Below are positions 24,228 through 37,261 of a DNA stretch of 64,000 nucleotides, in pieces. The DNA comes from Effrenium voratum (taxonomy: Eukaryota; Sar; Dinophyceae; Suessiales; Symbiodiniaceae). The DNA is taken from the NCBI GenBank assembly GCA_963377175.1, contig CAUJNA010002124.1, positions 854,174 to 918,173 on the forward strand, given 5' to 3'. A program made the translations under genes and the position numbers. The first letter of the stretch is position 1; the number at the start of each line of letters is the position of its first letter. The notes below the pieces were generated by a model. The model ran no database searches and was not told the origin of the DNA. It saw only the letters and a list, made by a program, of their open reading frames with translations.

Positions 24228-27200
24228 GGCGTCCCTGACCCCTGCGCTCCGCGGCCTGAACCGGCGCCTCGTCCCGGCCGCAGCCGTGCAGCGGAGATTC
24301 TTGAACCTCCACGAGTATCAGGCACGTGACTTCGGGTCATTTTGGCGATCCATTGTGCAGGCGAGAAGTCGTGCTTGCTGCTCTGTGTGTTTGCGTGCGT
24401 GCGTGCATGTGTGCGTGTGTGCGTGTGCCTTGAAATTGGGATTGGACCCAAGAGTTGGAGGTTTCCTTCAATGGTGGAAGCCTTGGTCCCGCAGACAGAA
24501 GCAGCCTTGCAGCTTTATAAGAATTTCACGTCCTTGCCTATCCTGGGTTCGTCAGAATTGCGGGACACTATCGTTGCATCTCTACCAGGGAAGCGCATTG
24601 GAACCGTTTGGATGGTGGTTCACACGGAGCATAGGACATGCAAGGCACGTGTGAACGGCGAGTCTGACATTTTGTTGGTTTGTTTGTAAGCTTCTATAAT
24701 TTTGATAGGATGCGCTGAGCAAACTTGCAGAAGATGAACTTGCAGCAGGCTCACTTGGGGCTAAGCAATGCCTTACATTTAAGCGAAAGCAGTCATCGAT
24801 CCAACCAAGGCACAGTAGCTAGCGGGAAGATAGAATCTTGGATTTGGCAGAATGCTTTTTGCAGATAATCCAAAGCCGTTCCACTCATGGGCTTCCTTTG
24901 ACAAAGGGTGCTGGTCCTTTTGCAAGATTCTTCCCCTGGGAGCTTGCATCAGGTGTTCAGGCAACAGCGAATTCTGTGGTCAGTCGGGCCAACGATGGCT
25001 GAAACTGGTCGAGCCTGCTTGAAATCAGTACTCCACGAATATTGAGATCCAGTGGCTGAGCTTGCACGCCCAGATTTCTTCAGGATTGGTGGGGCATTCG
25101 CACATTTTTATTTTATTTTTATTTTTAACAGGCACGCGGAGCTGACAAGGGTGCAGGTTGCTGCGATCCGGTTCGCTTGTCGGCACTCGCGTAACACGCA
25201 TCCAGGCCCAGGAGATTTTCCAGAAGCGGCCTGACCGAAATCCGATGGGTTGAATCGAGTGGCAGCTGGGTGGACCGCCTCCATGAGAACCTCCTGCGTG
25301 CGAAAGGGACGGTTTGTTAGGCCTTTTGTCATTGTCCCGAGAAGTGAATCTCAGGGCCCAACATCGGATGTCCAATTGCCGCTAAGGAGGTGACTTGAGC
25401 CAGCTTGCTTTTGCATGACGCAGCATTCTTTGCACCAAGATTGCTGTCACATGTTCCTGTGTTTTGCTGTCTGACATCCGCCAATAGCCAGGGCCAGTAC
25501 TTCAGTAGCCAAGGCTATTGTAGAGATTATTTCCCAACTCAGGATGGCCCTAGTTTGGCTTTCGCCTTCTTTTCCATTGCAGTTTGCCAGAAACGTATCA
25601 GGAACGAACTGCCACGGTTGCCAACACTCCGCATGCTGAAACACAGCACTCATCAAGCCACCATAAGTATGATTCAAGGAGCTACGGCGCGATCCACTCT
25701 TGACAAAGAATATTCCAACCCATGCAACTTGTGTCCACTGCATAGTCTCAGTATGGAGCTTCTTCGGTGGTTTGCTCCCTGTGCTGGAAAATTCAATCTG
25801 GGCCACAAGCACGAGCACCTGACTAGGGTTGGCCAAAACTTCCCCATGAGTCTCATTCACCATTTAGACATTCAAGGTCAACGGGGAGCAAAATCAAGCC
25901 TTCGTTACTTCCTTTGCGTGTCGCGCCACGGAGCCACATGGGCTTGCCTTCAAATTGTGGACTACCACCAACCATAGTGATATGTTTTCGTTTCCCTTTG
26001 AACCAACCCGGCAACCTCAAATAGAGTACTGTGCCCTCAAAACGATATCGATACAAGTTCAACGTGAGGCTCACTTTCAATCTCGGCCGGGAAAGCCAAA
26101 ATTTTCGTGAGTGATGCTTTGGGCAACCAGTGCTTCTGCTTGAAGAACACCAGACAGCTTTCATGAATCCAAGATATTGCACGTATCTCACTGTTTGTTT
26201 CTTCTCTCTCTCTCTCTCTTATGAAACAAGTGCATTTGTGTACTATTCTCCCATGTACATGCAAAAGTTGGGGCGTACTAGGGCAATCTGCCCTTCAACA
26301 CAACATGGGCACGGGCGGGCTCCGTACTGCATCTCCGTTTTTCTCCAGAGGCATTATTGCCCAATGCCGGGGGGTTTTCAACCTCTTGGCTACCCACTCA
26401 AAGCACATTTGGCCAATCGATGTTACCTCGGCCCACCAAGTACGGCTCCAGGCCCAAAGCGGAAATCTGCGTGAGCGCGAGCTTCGGAGAATCACGCGTT
26501 GGCTTGTGACGGGACACATCTTCTGCGGCGAGCACGGCCTTTGCTGAGGTTTGGGGTGGGGGTGCCGAAGAACCTCCCGGCCTTCTCCGTGAGCGAGGCA
26601 GTGGAGAAGGCCAACGAAATGCCCGGGGACGAGGTCGTGGCGGGGAGCTCACGGGAGCTGAAGCGGCTCGTGGTTGCTTTAGGTTTGTTTCAGCTCACTA
26701 GAAGTGTGTGCATAATTCAGCTACACATTCTCAAGCGATCTCTCCATGGTCTCGGTGTTTAGTCACATGACCAGATCTTTGGCGATTTGCCCCTGGATGA
26801 TTTGGGTCACGGGGTCACATCCGGAAAAGCGTACCACACGAGGTGATCCCTCCTTGGGCTTCCGTTCTGAGTTCTGAAAGCAGCTCGATGGAGTCTGAGG
26901 TCAAGGCGCAGGTCCTGGCTGGCGGCCGCGGCTTGGGGTACTTCAAGGCTGGGGATATTCAGCGCAAGACGTGGGGTGTAGGCCTTGAGGCCGAAGGTCC
27001 ATAGGCATTGACGTGTGAGAGGTAGGGGGCTTTTTCAGGGCTCTCCAGCGGATTGTGACACTTTAAGTCAGGAATCGGTTGGCCAAATGCAGCATGTGCA
27101 GGAGAACAACTTCCAGGGCGGCGTTCACATTGTTCCCAAGGCCAAGGTGGCTGAGATCGCCGAGAAGATGCTGAACAAGACGCAGCTTTGACTTGCTACA

Positions 27201-27677
27201 GATGTGGGAATGGTCGAATAAGTTGGACCCTCCTGCCAGTGGCTCTGACAGCGACAAGGATTTGCCGTGACAATGCCTCAGCAGCGCAGCCAAGCAACCA
27301 CGCCCAGTTGAAGTCACTGAGCAAGAAGCAAGTGTGCAGCTTGGCCATCGCGAGGCTCATCACCAAGCAGACCGGGGAGGAGGGCAAGCCCAACAACACG
27401 CCCGGCACCAAGCGAGTCAGCCAAAAGAGGCAAAAGAGCTGTGTGGCTTTAGCCCAAGTGTCGCGCACACAGATGGGGATGGGTCAAAATTGAACCACCA
27501 CAAAGCCGCAGGTTTTTGTCATTGCCCCACCCGGAGACGCGCATCCATCCCTTTCTTTCGATCGGACCTGGGTCAAACTCAATCGAACCTCGCCTCAAGA
27601 CAGGCTGCTGCTGGCCGAGAAGGTGTCCATCAAAGACGATCCTTGGTGAGCGGGACGTGTGGGTGGAAAACAATATG

Positions 27678-27711
<34 letters not shown>

Positions 27712-30700
27712 CACAGGATGTAACAAAAGTATACGTGCACATGTGTGCTTGTTCGGCGGATTGGCTGCTTGCTTGCTTCCTTGCTTGCTTGCTTACTCGG
27801 TCGGTCGGTCGGTCGGTTGGTTGCTTGGCTGGTTCGTTGTTTGCGCATTTGTTTCCAAGAGCTTGCGTCACTCCGTCACGCCAAGTTTTTAGTATGGGAT
27901 GCTATGCACTTTGCCGCCAGGTGGGCAGCAGAGTTTCAATTCTGTTTGCTGGAGTCTTCCTGCCCCAGCCATGTGGCCATGTCAATGACCAGATGGTGCC
28001 AATGTGGAGCCCATCCTAGGCCGGAATGCGCAGGTCACAATAGGCAGCATTCACCAGGATCTGTTCCCCAATCGATGGGAAGGTGAAGGATCTCGATTGA
28101 CAATTGGCGAATTTCACTTCAGGGTACCCCGGGAGAACCAAACAAGAGGCTCGTAAGAGGGTGGTAGTGGTACTTCCTGGCGGTGTGGTGGTACGTGAAC
28201 ATTCTCTGATATGCGCTTGAGAACACACCGGCCCCTTCCCAGTTTGGAGCCAAGGAGAAGTACTTCGCCATCCTCATGGACCGCGCGAGCGGAGGTCCCC
28301 TGATGATCGGCAGCAAGACGGGCGGCACCTCCATCGAGGACATCGCGGCGGCGGACCCCACCGCCATCATCAGGACACCTGTGGACATCATCTCAGGCGG
28401 GGCTGCAGGCAGGCCCTTTCAGGGGCACCCAGTCCGAGACGCGAAGGAGACGTATTTTTGCATGTGCGACACGTGAGCAATTTCTGTCCATTGCAATTCG
28501 AGTTCCTGGTTTTCACAACTTTGCGAGGCAGATCAAAATCTGCACGTGGTCTAAGCATAGGCAGCCGCTGGTCATGACGCCGTTTCGGCCCCCACTTTTT
28601 TGGTGCGCCCCAGGCCCCAACCGCGAGCTCCATTCCACAAGGGCAACCCACAACAATGCCATTACTCAAAACGAGTCGCGCGCGGGCACGGGTTGGTTGG
28701 GAGGCATCAACATGGCCGACGCCGAGAAGATGGCGACGGAGATGGGCTTCTCGGGCGCGCAGGCCAAGGAGGCGGCAGCATGGCGGAGACCTGTGGGGCA
28801 ACAGGCACCACATATGGGGATGGGGGTGAAGGAAACTTGAAGGGAGAGAGAGATTCTTGTTTGAAGCCCACAGCTGAAGCAATTGGGGACGTTTGACAAC
28901 AGTGGCCGAGGGAAGGTCGGACTTAACATTGGACCAGAAGACAAAAGCAGGCAGTTGCACTCTTTGTCTCTTGTCTAGCAAGCTCCTTTAGTTCTGGCTT
29001 CTCAGCTGACCATGTTTGCTTGTTCATTTGGTTATTCAATGGCCAACGCTTCTAGACAATCCAGCGGCCGTTTGTTTGATGCTGTGGAAGGCAGCGTTTG
29101 TCTACGGCTAGGATATTTCGGGCAATCTGCCCTGGCTTGCGCCCCTCCTGGTTAGAGCTGACAGCTGGCTTCCTTTCTTTTTAGATCGCGCCCGGTTGAA
29201 TTCCACCCTGATTCATGAAAGGGGGGGAGGCTGAAATTTACGTATTGTAGTGCGGCAGCAAGTCTGCAGTTTTGTTCACCTCATTTGTGGCATTTTCTCA
29301 AATCACGAATTCACAGCAGAGGTTCTGCTCCTTTGAACAGGCTATTTGCCGAGGCAACACTGATGGCCAACCTCTACAAGGTCTTCATGGAGTGCGACTG
29401 CACCATGTTGGAGATCAACCCATTGGCTTCTTTGTCCGATGGCCGTGTGCTGGTCTGCGACTCTAAGGCCGGCAAACGGCTTGATTAGTGCGCAACAAGT
29501 TGTGTGAATGCGGCAAAAGCGCTTGTGTCTTGCAAGCCATGGTGCCCTCGGTGTCAATGATTTGAACCGGACCATTGTAGAAGCCTGGCTCCTGCTCTGC
29601 GGTAGTCAACTGTGCCCAGCAAGGGGGGCAGTTGGTTCTTGACCGCGTGAATTTGTCCGGATTTTTGGTGAAGGCCATTTGTGACTCCATCCATTCTTTG
29701 GAACAGCTTCCGCTTCCCCTAACTTTCAGTGCCGAAGTGCAGACCAAAGCTGTCGAAGCACACGCCATCCAATGTCAGACCTCCACATCGCTATTTCCTC
29801 AGAAGCGCTTGGCATCTTTGCACCGAAATGGCGTCAGCAAGACGCACCTCCGGACTCCCAAACTGCCACCTTCGATCAATTTTTCTAGGGCGCAATCACG
29901 TTCCCTAGGTGTCTTGCAATATACCAGAGGCCGCCTCAGAGGCCCAAAGCATAAGGGCTTCATAAAGGGTGTAGAATACTATAACTCTACACAGCCAAGT
30001 TTCTGGGCATATACCAAAGGTACTTCCCGGGGCGGTTGGTGGGAATAGCAAGGCCAGCCACTCTGGCTCCAAATTGGCCTCCAGACACGCCGTTTCAACA
30101 GAAAAAGCCAGAGTCCACCCGCGATTTTAAAACCGAATGCAGCTGACGCTTCGCTTGCCCGCCCCCCCCTTCCGCACCTCAAATGCCGCCGCCCCCAACT
30201 GGCAGGTGAACTTTGATGACAACGCGGCCTACCGTCAGAAGGACATCCACGCCAAGCGGGACACCAGCCAGGAGAACCCCATCGAGGTTGAGGCCAAGAA
30301 GTACGACCTCAACTACATCAAGCTGGCGCTTTGGACCAAGGGTCGGTTTGAGGACAGGAGACTTGTTCCGTGGTTTCCTTGGCCATGCCATATCAGTCCT
30401 ACAGAATCGCAAGAGGATGTCCAGGCTGCGTGGGTGTGGAAATCACTGGGCGTATATGGATCAATCATGCAACATCGAATGTGAAAACAGGGGTGTTTGC
30501 TTCGGCGTTATTATAAATTTGGAAGTATGGTTGGCTCTAGTCAATGGCTGCTTTGATCTTGCCCAACGTCCATGGACTGAGCGGTAGATGCAGATGAAGG
30601 ATCGTTTGTGCCAGCTTTGCAGTCAGTGCAAGGGGTAAAGATAAGTTCAACATAATTATTGTGGCTAGGTCGCCTTCTCTGCAAGACCTAGAACAATTCT

Positions 30701-33700
30701 CCACAACTGTGGCTTGAGTATGCCCATATGGGTGTCTTTTAAAAATTGGGGACCAATTCCTCCAGGTAGGTGGTTTCCTTTTGGTTTCTCTTGAAAACCC
30801 GTCCAAAAGGGGGTCCCCATTTTGAGATAGACCCAGAGGTCCTTTGGTAGTTCCGCTTGAAACTGAGGATGGCAACGTGGCTTGCATGGTCAACGGCGCC
30901 GGCCTGGCCATGTCCACCATGGCGCCTCGGCGCTTCAGCTTTCGAGAGGTTCAGCTTGGTTTGAGCCGAATTTGCCGCAGGATGCAGCACTGGCATTTTC
31001 AAGCATTTTTTTGGACAAAATCAGAGCCAACTGCTTGCCAACCTTGGAGCGAACGAACCAGCTCACCAGCCAGCTGCAGGCACTAAGTACAGCCCTGGTT
31101 GCACTTTACCCCCCAAAAATGCAAATTACCCCCTGAACGGGGCGGGGATTATCTATTCACTATTCTCAACGAGGGCACGTCGTTTTCGTTGTGTCAGGGA
31201 CCTCGGCCGATTGTTTCGAAGCCTTGCAGGACCTGCTGAGCATCCTGGGCGGCAGCCCCGCGAACTTCCTGGACGTTGGCAGCTGGGCGAATGGAACTTG
31301 ACCACCGGGGTCCGACGAAAGCGCCTTCTTGCCTAGGTCCCCCCAGTAGCGGCCTTCTTACCCTTTTTTGGGAAGGGTTGCCCTACTAAGATAGATACCC
31401 TTCTTCTAACCTCTCTACTGGAGGACCTAGTTGCTTTTGGCACTGTCAGTTGGACATTTGGGGGCCACAGTACCAAGTCTTGGTCTCCGGCCTCCGGCCT
31501 CCGGCTTCCGGCCCGGCCCGCGTCCCAGCCCGATCCCACAGAATGTTTGCTTCAATCGGCCAAGAGGATTTTTGGCAGTTGCCATGTGCAGGTCAATGGG
31601 TTTGCGCCCCCTGGTGCAGATCCATCTTTCTGAGGGCGGGCTTCACCAGACTTGCATGTTAGACGCAAGCCGGAATTGTTGAATTTGCGTTTCTGCAGGA
31701 AGCATACTTCAGTCAGACAAAAGTTTATGCTTAGGTGTTTTCCCGGTCGATGAATACATCCCTTTCTATTTCTATTAACAAAAGGCTTCCCAGCATCCAA
31801 ACTTGACCGCGCAAACCTGCATAGGTCTCACTGTCTAGGATTCTAGGGCACAGATTTTGAACTTCAAGACGCGCAACTTTTGTGTGGCCAACGTACTCGG
31901 AAGTTCCTTCTTTTTTTTTGAGTGTGTGATGCCTGGAAAGAACGAGGCTTCGTGCTACACATTGGACGGTTTTGTGATGGGATGCGCTCATGACATTTTG
32001 GAAGGCTCCCAGTTTCTTTTGAAGGGCTCACGAGTGTCCCCATCTAGGTGTTGCCTAACAATGAAGGATCCCTCCTTGGTGGATGGTTGAAGCGGGAAAC
32101 GCTGGTAACCCATCGAAATGGCGGGGATCCGCTATCTTCATTTGTCAGTTGCTGCTTGAGGGTCTGGAATCCTCGACGAGGGGTTGCAAGGGGGTGTCTC
32201 TAGGTGCAACGAACTTGAACTCTCCATCCCCCCAGACGCCTTAAGCATTCCAGAGGGGGGCAAGAACCAGTGGAACTCTGGACCCCATTTTGCATGCCGC
32301 ATGCGCCGGAATTCATTTAGGTGGCGCCTCCACCGTGGAGACCATGACCATGGCCTTCAAGAACCATGGCCATGAAACACAAGCGAACAGAAGGCGTCTG
32401 ACTTGCAACGGATTTTCCAGCACTAATACCGAGGGAGTTGCTTCATCACCAATCTGCCGCATTCTGTTGACCATGTGGGCAACAGATGAGGCAGCGGGAG
32501 GATTTGCAGGATCAGTATTTGGAGGATCAGGATTTGGAGAATCGGCGATATCTTGGCATGCTTGCTTGCAGTGCAATCTGCATTGCAGCATCACAAGTTC
32601 ACATTCACTTGCAGGAGGGAGCCGGCATGTGTTCAGCTCTGCTTTTTGCTGGGGACCAACTGATGTAGGCCTCTGTTTGCCCCCTGCCAAACCAAGTTGC
32701 AGTGTGTTTCGTTGGGTTTGCCTTTTGAACAGGATGGGTACACTAGACCGCCAACTCAAGCCAGCACAGAAGGATCAGCCGATCTGAGCGCTCACATTGG
32801 ATCTTTGCACTGGGGTATAGTGTGAGCGCCAGCCTCAATTTGGTTCCCACGATCTGCCGGACGGATCGAGATGCCCAGCTCGATAGATTAGACTCTTAGA
32901 CGCGAGATCGGATTTCCCGAAACACTTCACGCGCGCGCTGGGCGCACGCCCGGGCACCTTCTCTCGCTGAGGATCATCATGGGTGATCCCAATGCCCGGG
33001 CCCTGATGCTGGGAGCAAGACATTGGCAATGTCAGTGCGGTTTTGAGGGTCGTGCCCCTGCGGGTTGGGTGGGGAATGATTCCTTGTGGCAGGTTTGTGA
33101 AGGTGTTTGTGTTTGGTCAAACTCTGAGACCTGAGAGCATCGCCATTTCCTTGGCCTTCCTTAAGCATCGCAGGTAGAATCAACTCTCACGATTCCCTAG
33201 CGTGTGATATGACTTGAGGGACACCACACTTTCGTGCGGCTTTGTGGTTTTGACACATACCGCAGACCGCAAGGTGAAGTCCATCTTCGTGAACATCTTC
33301 GGCGGCATCGCCCGCTGCGACCACATCGCCGAGGCGGTGGTTGCGGGAGTGAAGGCCATTGGCGGCAACGACGCCATCAAGCCTCTGGTGATTCGCCTGG
33401 AAGGCCGAGCGGTTCTCGTGGGTTGCGGGCCATGGAATGTGGGAAGATGGGAGGGCCGGGGTGGGGGGGGCATCATTGGTTGATGTCACCGAGCTTTCTT
33501 TGACAGTCCCGTGGCAGAGAGTGAAGAAGTTTGATATGCAAGCCAACTGGCGCTTCTTACTCCTTGCCTTTGGTTGCCAACTGGATTCAGAGTTTTGAGG
33601 GGCAATCATGACACGCGAGTCAGATTGCAGGATCGATTCAGAATTCGGTGGCAATCCTAGCAAAGAACGCTCGGGAACTCGGACTCCAAATTAAGTGCAA

Positions 33701-33955
33701 ATGCCCTTGCGCTTTGGATGGGTACTCCTCGGCATGCAAGCACATCCTGAGTTAATGCATCCGATCAGAAAGGTGAAGCGAAGGAGGGTATCAGATTTGT
33801 GATGTTTTGTCTCATTGAACGCATTTGAACGTGGCTTGGCAGGCACCAACGTGGAGGCCGGCATGGAGATCATCAAGAACAGCGGGGTCGACGCCTTCCT
33901 GACCAACGACTTCACCACGGGCGCCAAGAAAGCCGTGGAGCTGGCGAGCAAGTGA
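24228..33955 (+). CDS. Succinyl-CoA ligase beta subunit, mitochondrial (15 exons)
   Basis: Catalyses the nucleotide-linked succinyl-CoA/succinate step of the TCA cycle, pairing with an alpha subunit in the mitochondrion. Exons: 24228-24322, 26533-26639, 26900-26947, 27102-27181, 27355-27399, 27604-27637, 28255-28396, 28704-28774, 29354-29467, 30206-30325, 30868-30921, 31230-31278, 32321-32368, 33266-33403 and 33843-33955. They join in frame to about 418 residues, close to the family's usual 430. Family landmarks in order: [10 protein letters not shown] after an Arg-rich presequence; ATP-grasp loop [37 protein letters not shown]; Mg-site MLEINPL and later [54 protein letters not shown]; stop TGA. 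NFDDNA..RQKDI and [15 protein letters not shown] resemble the GDP-forming type, but nucleotide use is not proven. The initiator ATG is not placed and probably lies in an upstream exon. Exon 1/2 and exon 6/7 junctions are the least certain. Confidence 0.93.
27672..27840. repeat. Microsatellite cluster in intron (TA, GCTT, GGTC)
   Basis: TA-rich run at about 27672-27714, then GCTT/TTGC repeats near 27766-27792 and a GGTC run near 27798-27818. All lie inside the 617-base intron between exons 6 and 7 of the succinyl-CoA ligase gene. Confidence 0.85.
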
Positions 33956-35536
33956 GCGAGTGAGCGCTCCATACGCGACTTTCCCGGGTGCTTCTCACAG
34001 TCCGAGAATGGGAGCTGTGACTGTTTTGAGTAACATGGCTGCGGGGTCCCGGAATTCTCCTTCAAACACGTCCGGAGCTTTCTTTCATGCCTTCCAGCAA
34101 AGTTCGGACAAATCCGCTGTTACGTCACCGTGGGACCCCCTTGTGCAGCCACAAAGGTTTCAGTCTTATTTTTTCGCCAGCATAGCATAAGAGTGCCTGA
34201 ACTCAAAAACGCCCAATGCTTCATTCCAAATGTCTCATTTGGTTTTATGCCGCCTACGAGCATTGTTTGTCTGATAGTTATGCCGCTGCGCCATGGCCCT
34301 TCTGTCGGCTTTCAAGATGTTGGCCTGGCCTTGACGCCTATTTGCATCGATTGGTCTCGACTCGGAGCGTCTCTGAGAGGCTGCTACCAAAAGGGCACAC
34401 GTGACGGCTTCAATGGCGTGCGGCCGTTGGCTAAAGGGTCGGCACCCGGTCAACGCTGATGGTAAGTCGGCTCCATCAATGGAGCAGGGAAGCTAGCTGA
34501 ACGCTCCTGGAGTCAGTTGATATCCCTCCGCAGGTTGGAAAGGTGGTTTTCGGTGGGTACGCAGATGTTTGGAGCTTGCTTATCTTTTGTCGCCATTGAA
34601 TCAAGAATTGAGAAGACATGCGTGTTGGCGGTTGCAAGGACAACTCTGCGTTTTCTTTGCTCGGATCAAATCTTGCTGACGCGCAGGTGCTTCCGGGTTT
34701 GCCACCCGAGCAGCGAAGGCGGGAGTGGACTCGGGAGGGAGCGACTGGCATCCCATTGGGCGCAGGCTGCTGTGGGGTTCGGTGGCCACAAGCGAAACTT
34801 ACGGCAACGCCTTGGGGCTACATTGTGGGTGATCAAAATTCCCTGTAAGGACTTTGAACACAAGGAACTATAGCGTTTCTATTTTTTTCCGAAGCAAGAC
34901 TTGTCGTTAGCTTCTTGCAGACATGCTTGCATGCATATTTGCCCCACAGCGCTTGCAACAAGCTTGCCGAAAGATTCGTAACAGACTATGGACCCCGTTG
35001 TGCATTGTTCCGCGCGTGGGTCCAGGATGGAGTGATCTAGCTTGGAATGCAACCGTGTTCAGGCTTTGTTTTACTCAGTGGTCTCTTTTGCATTGTGTGG
35101 CTGGGAAGGCTGCCGAAAGCTGCTGTTGTTGCCGCTCTTGCAAGCGTTCCCGCAATTCTGTCAGGTTGGAGTTGCGAAAGATTCACGAAGATGCCATCAC
35201 CCAGAAGAAGCAATATCGATGACGCCCAACGCCTGCATAATATGTTCGGGCATCCGCGCAATAGCAGAACTGCATTTCAAGCCTTTGGGAAGCTAATCGT
35301 TTTGACTCCATTAAAATCGAACGATGGAACAGGCGCAAAACGCCTGCTGCCGGGCCGCATTCTCCAGCACACAGTGTTTCTCTGCAGGAAGTATCGCGGG
35401 AAATCTCGATATGATGGTCCATGTTTGATGGTCCTCATAGTGCACCAATTTTCCTTCCTGAAGTTTCGCAAGTGGAAGCTTCTCACTTCACCCAGGTGAG
35501 CGCGGCCGAAGCGTCTCCATTCTGTGTTTCGGTCAG
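33956..35536. other. Spacer downstream of succinyl-CoA ligase gene
   Basis: Contains the 3' flank of the ligase gene. No polyadenylation consensus stands out and no segment has convincing coding bias. A weak open stretch near 34685-34850 on the plus strand was considered but lacks bias. Confidence 0.4.
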
Positions 35537-36034
35537 CTACGCCGCAGCCACGCCGATACTGTGTTTTTGCCTTCGCGCGCTTGCTGCCTCCTGAAGCAAT
35601 GCTTGCCAGAAGCTGGCGAGGCTGTAGTTGTTGGCTGTTGGTAGACTAGCAGGTTGCGCCGGCTCTGTGGTTTCTCCTTCACCTCTGCCTTTTGCCACAG
35701 GTGGCCCGGCACAAGCGGCAGAAGTTGCAGTATCGGCCCGGAGCTCAGATTTTGCTTTGGCCGGGTACTTTTCCAGTCTTGGGCGGTCCAAGAATAGTTG
35801 GACCCTTCCGAATTCTTGTCCGTCTTCCACTTCGAAAGCTTTGTCGATTGCCCAAACCAGTGAAGCCGGGTCGACGTTTCCAGGTTTGCGAAGGTCCGGG
35901 AGTACCAGCGGAAGGCCCGGCCACGGCAGATCATCACAAATTCGAACAGCGGGACTGTAGACGACCCTGCGAGCTTCTACGCAGCAACTCGAAAAGCTGA
36001 TCCATTGCACTGCTTCGGGACTTGTCACTGCCAA
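35537..36034 (-). CDS. Uncertain intronless ORF, 165 codons, unknown product
   Basis: An uninterrupted minus-strand frame reading VVYSPAVRICDDLPWPGLPL, SLVWAIDKAFEVEDGQEFGR and ASFWQALLQEAASARRQ, ending TAG at 35537-35539. The composition is globular with no low-complexity bias, so it looks protein-like. Its third-position GC, about 60% by eye, is lower than in the spliced genes here. It is also the only candidate on the minus strand. A second frame of 134 codons overlaps it. These features would suit a fragment of a retroelement or retroposed gene, but no family was recognised. The first in-frame start is not an obvious ATG; a truncated 5' end is possible. Confidence 0.35.
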   Translation of the reverse strand: MAVTSPEAVQWISFSSCCVEARRVVYSPAVRICDDLPWPGLPLVLPDLRKPGNVDPASLVWAIDKAFEVEDGQEFGRVQLFLDRPRLEKYPAKAKSELRADTATSAACAGPPVAKGRGEGETTEPAQPASLPTANNYSLASFWQALLQEAASARRQKHSIGVAAA

Positions 36035-36791
36035 CTGGCTCCCCGACTAGGAAGGTCTAAGGGGCGTATGACTTCCGTCAGCTGCCACGCAAGCTGCAAC
36101 CGAAACTCGGGGACGGTCTGCACTGGGAGCAACATCATGGCCCAACCTTGCCGTCATTTTTTTTTGCGTCAAGCTCCCCTTTCTGCCTCGGAACATCGCG
36201 CGCAGGGACTTCGGCCACTGAAGCACAGCTTAGATACGTGTTTGACCTCACTCAACTTTTAGACCCTGGCTGGTTGGGCATTTGCCGTCGGTACGTGAGC
36301 TGACGGTTTGGATTGAGATTGCCTGGCCTCCGACGGCCCAATCGAAGATGACCTGCGACGGGTGTGCCCAAAAGGGCTCCCCTTCAAAAGCAAAGGGCTC
36401 CCTGAAAAACGAAGAACCTGCCCTTCGCAAAACGAAGAACCCCTGCCCTTCGCAGATGGCAGGAGGCCCCGGGCGACTTCCCCGTCCAGCTGCGGCCTCA
36501 CAAGCTGCCGGAGGCGCAAGAGATCGAGGGTTCTGGGGTGCCCCCAGGAACAGGATGTCGGTACGGAAGAAAACAAAAAGAGAAGGAAAAAAAACAACAG
36601 AAAATGCAAAAAACCTGGAACAGCCAAAAATCGCTTGCGTCACTCACATTCCTTGCATTGCCTAATTACTTAGCCTCACGCACGCCACCTCTCAAGGGTT
36701 CTGGGAGTGATGTAAGCCTATGGCCCCTGGTCACCGCCCCTTTCTTCACCTGGGAGGATCATTGCGATCGCGAGGTGTTTGTTTTCTCCAG

Positions 36792-36881
36792 GCTGGCAAG
36801 AATGTGCATGGCACCCAAGCTTTCCGCAGAAAGGTCGAAGCTCTTGGTACTTTGATGGGGGTTGCTCGTATGGTGCCATAG
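36792..36881 (+). CDS. Possible terminal exon
   Basis: A good pyrimidine-rich acceptor (GTTTTCTCCAG|G) opens a frame reading GKNVHGTQAFRRKVEALGTL and ends in TAG at 36879-36881. It would be the last exon of a plus-strand gene whose upstream exons were not found. Evidence rests on the acceptor and a sensible peptide only. Confidence 0.3.
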   Translation, partial: AGKNVHGTQAFRRKVEALGTLMGVARMVP

Positions 36882-36970
36882 GGCATATCACAGTTCCTCA
36901 GCGACCAGAACGGCACCCGGCAGAAAGAAGCCCTCCGGAGCACCATTTGCCCTTTTGCAAAGGCCTTCGA

Positions 36971-37070
36971 TGTGGGCATGGGTCAAAATTAAACCAGCAG
37001 GGACCGCAGATGTTGGTCCATGTTTCCTTTTACCAGGGTTCCATTTTGGGTACCTGTTGTTGACCCACAG
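36971..37070. repeat. Hairpin element with inverted ends, copy 1
   Basis: Starts TGTGGGCATGGGTCAAAATT and ends TTGACCCACAGCC, so the ends can pair (TGTGGG...TCAA with TTGACCCACA). The middle holds CCATTTTGGGTAC. A related element is at 39001-39100, and 19 bases of its left end recur at 27479-27497. This looks like a short non-autonomous mobile element or hairpin, with no target duplication identified. Confidence 0.4.
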
Positions 37071-37261
37071 CCATTTGCTCTTTGCAAAGACCTCCAATAT
37101 GTCGAATCTCATCCCGCACTGCGAGCTGTCCGCAGGTTCGGGACCTCCATGACCAACAGCTGGATATGGAGGCTGCCAGGTCCTAGGCCCATGACCAGCC
37201 TTTGGCAACAGGTGTTTGTTTTAGCTTTGCACAAAGATCATATTATGTCTTGTTTCTCCTT

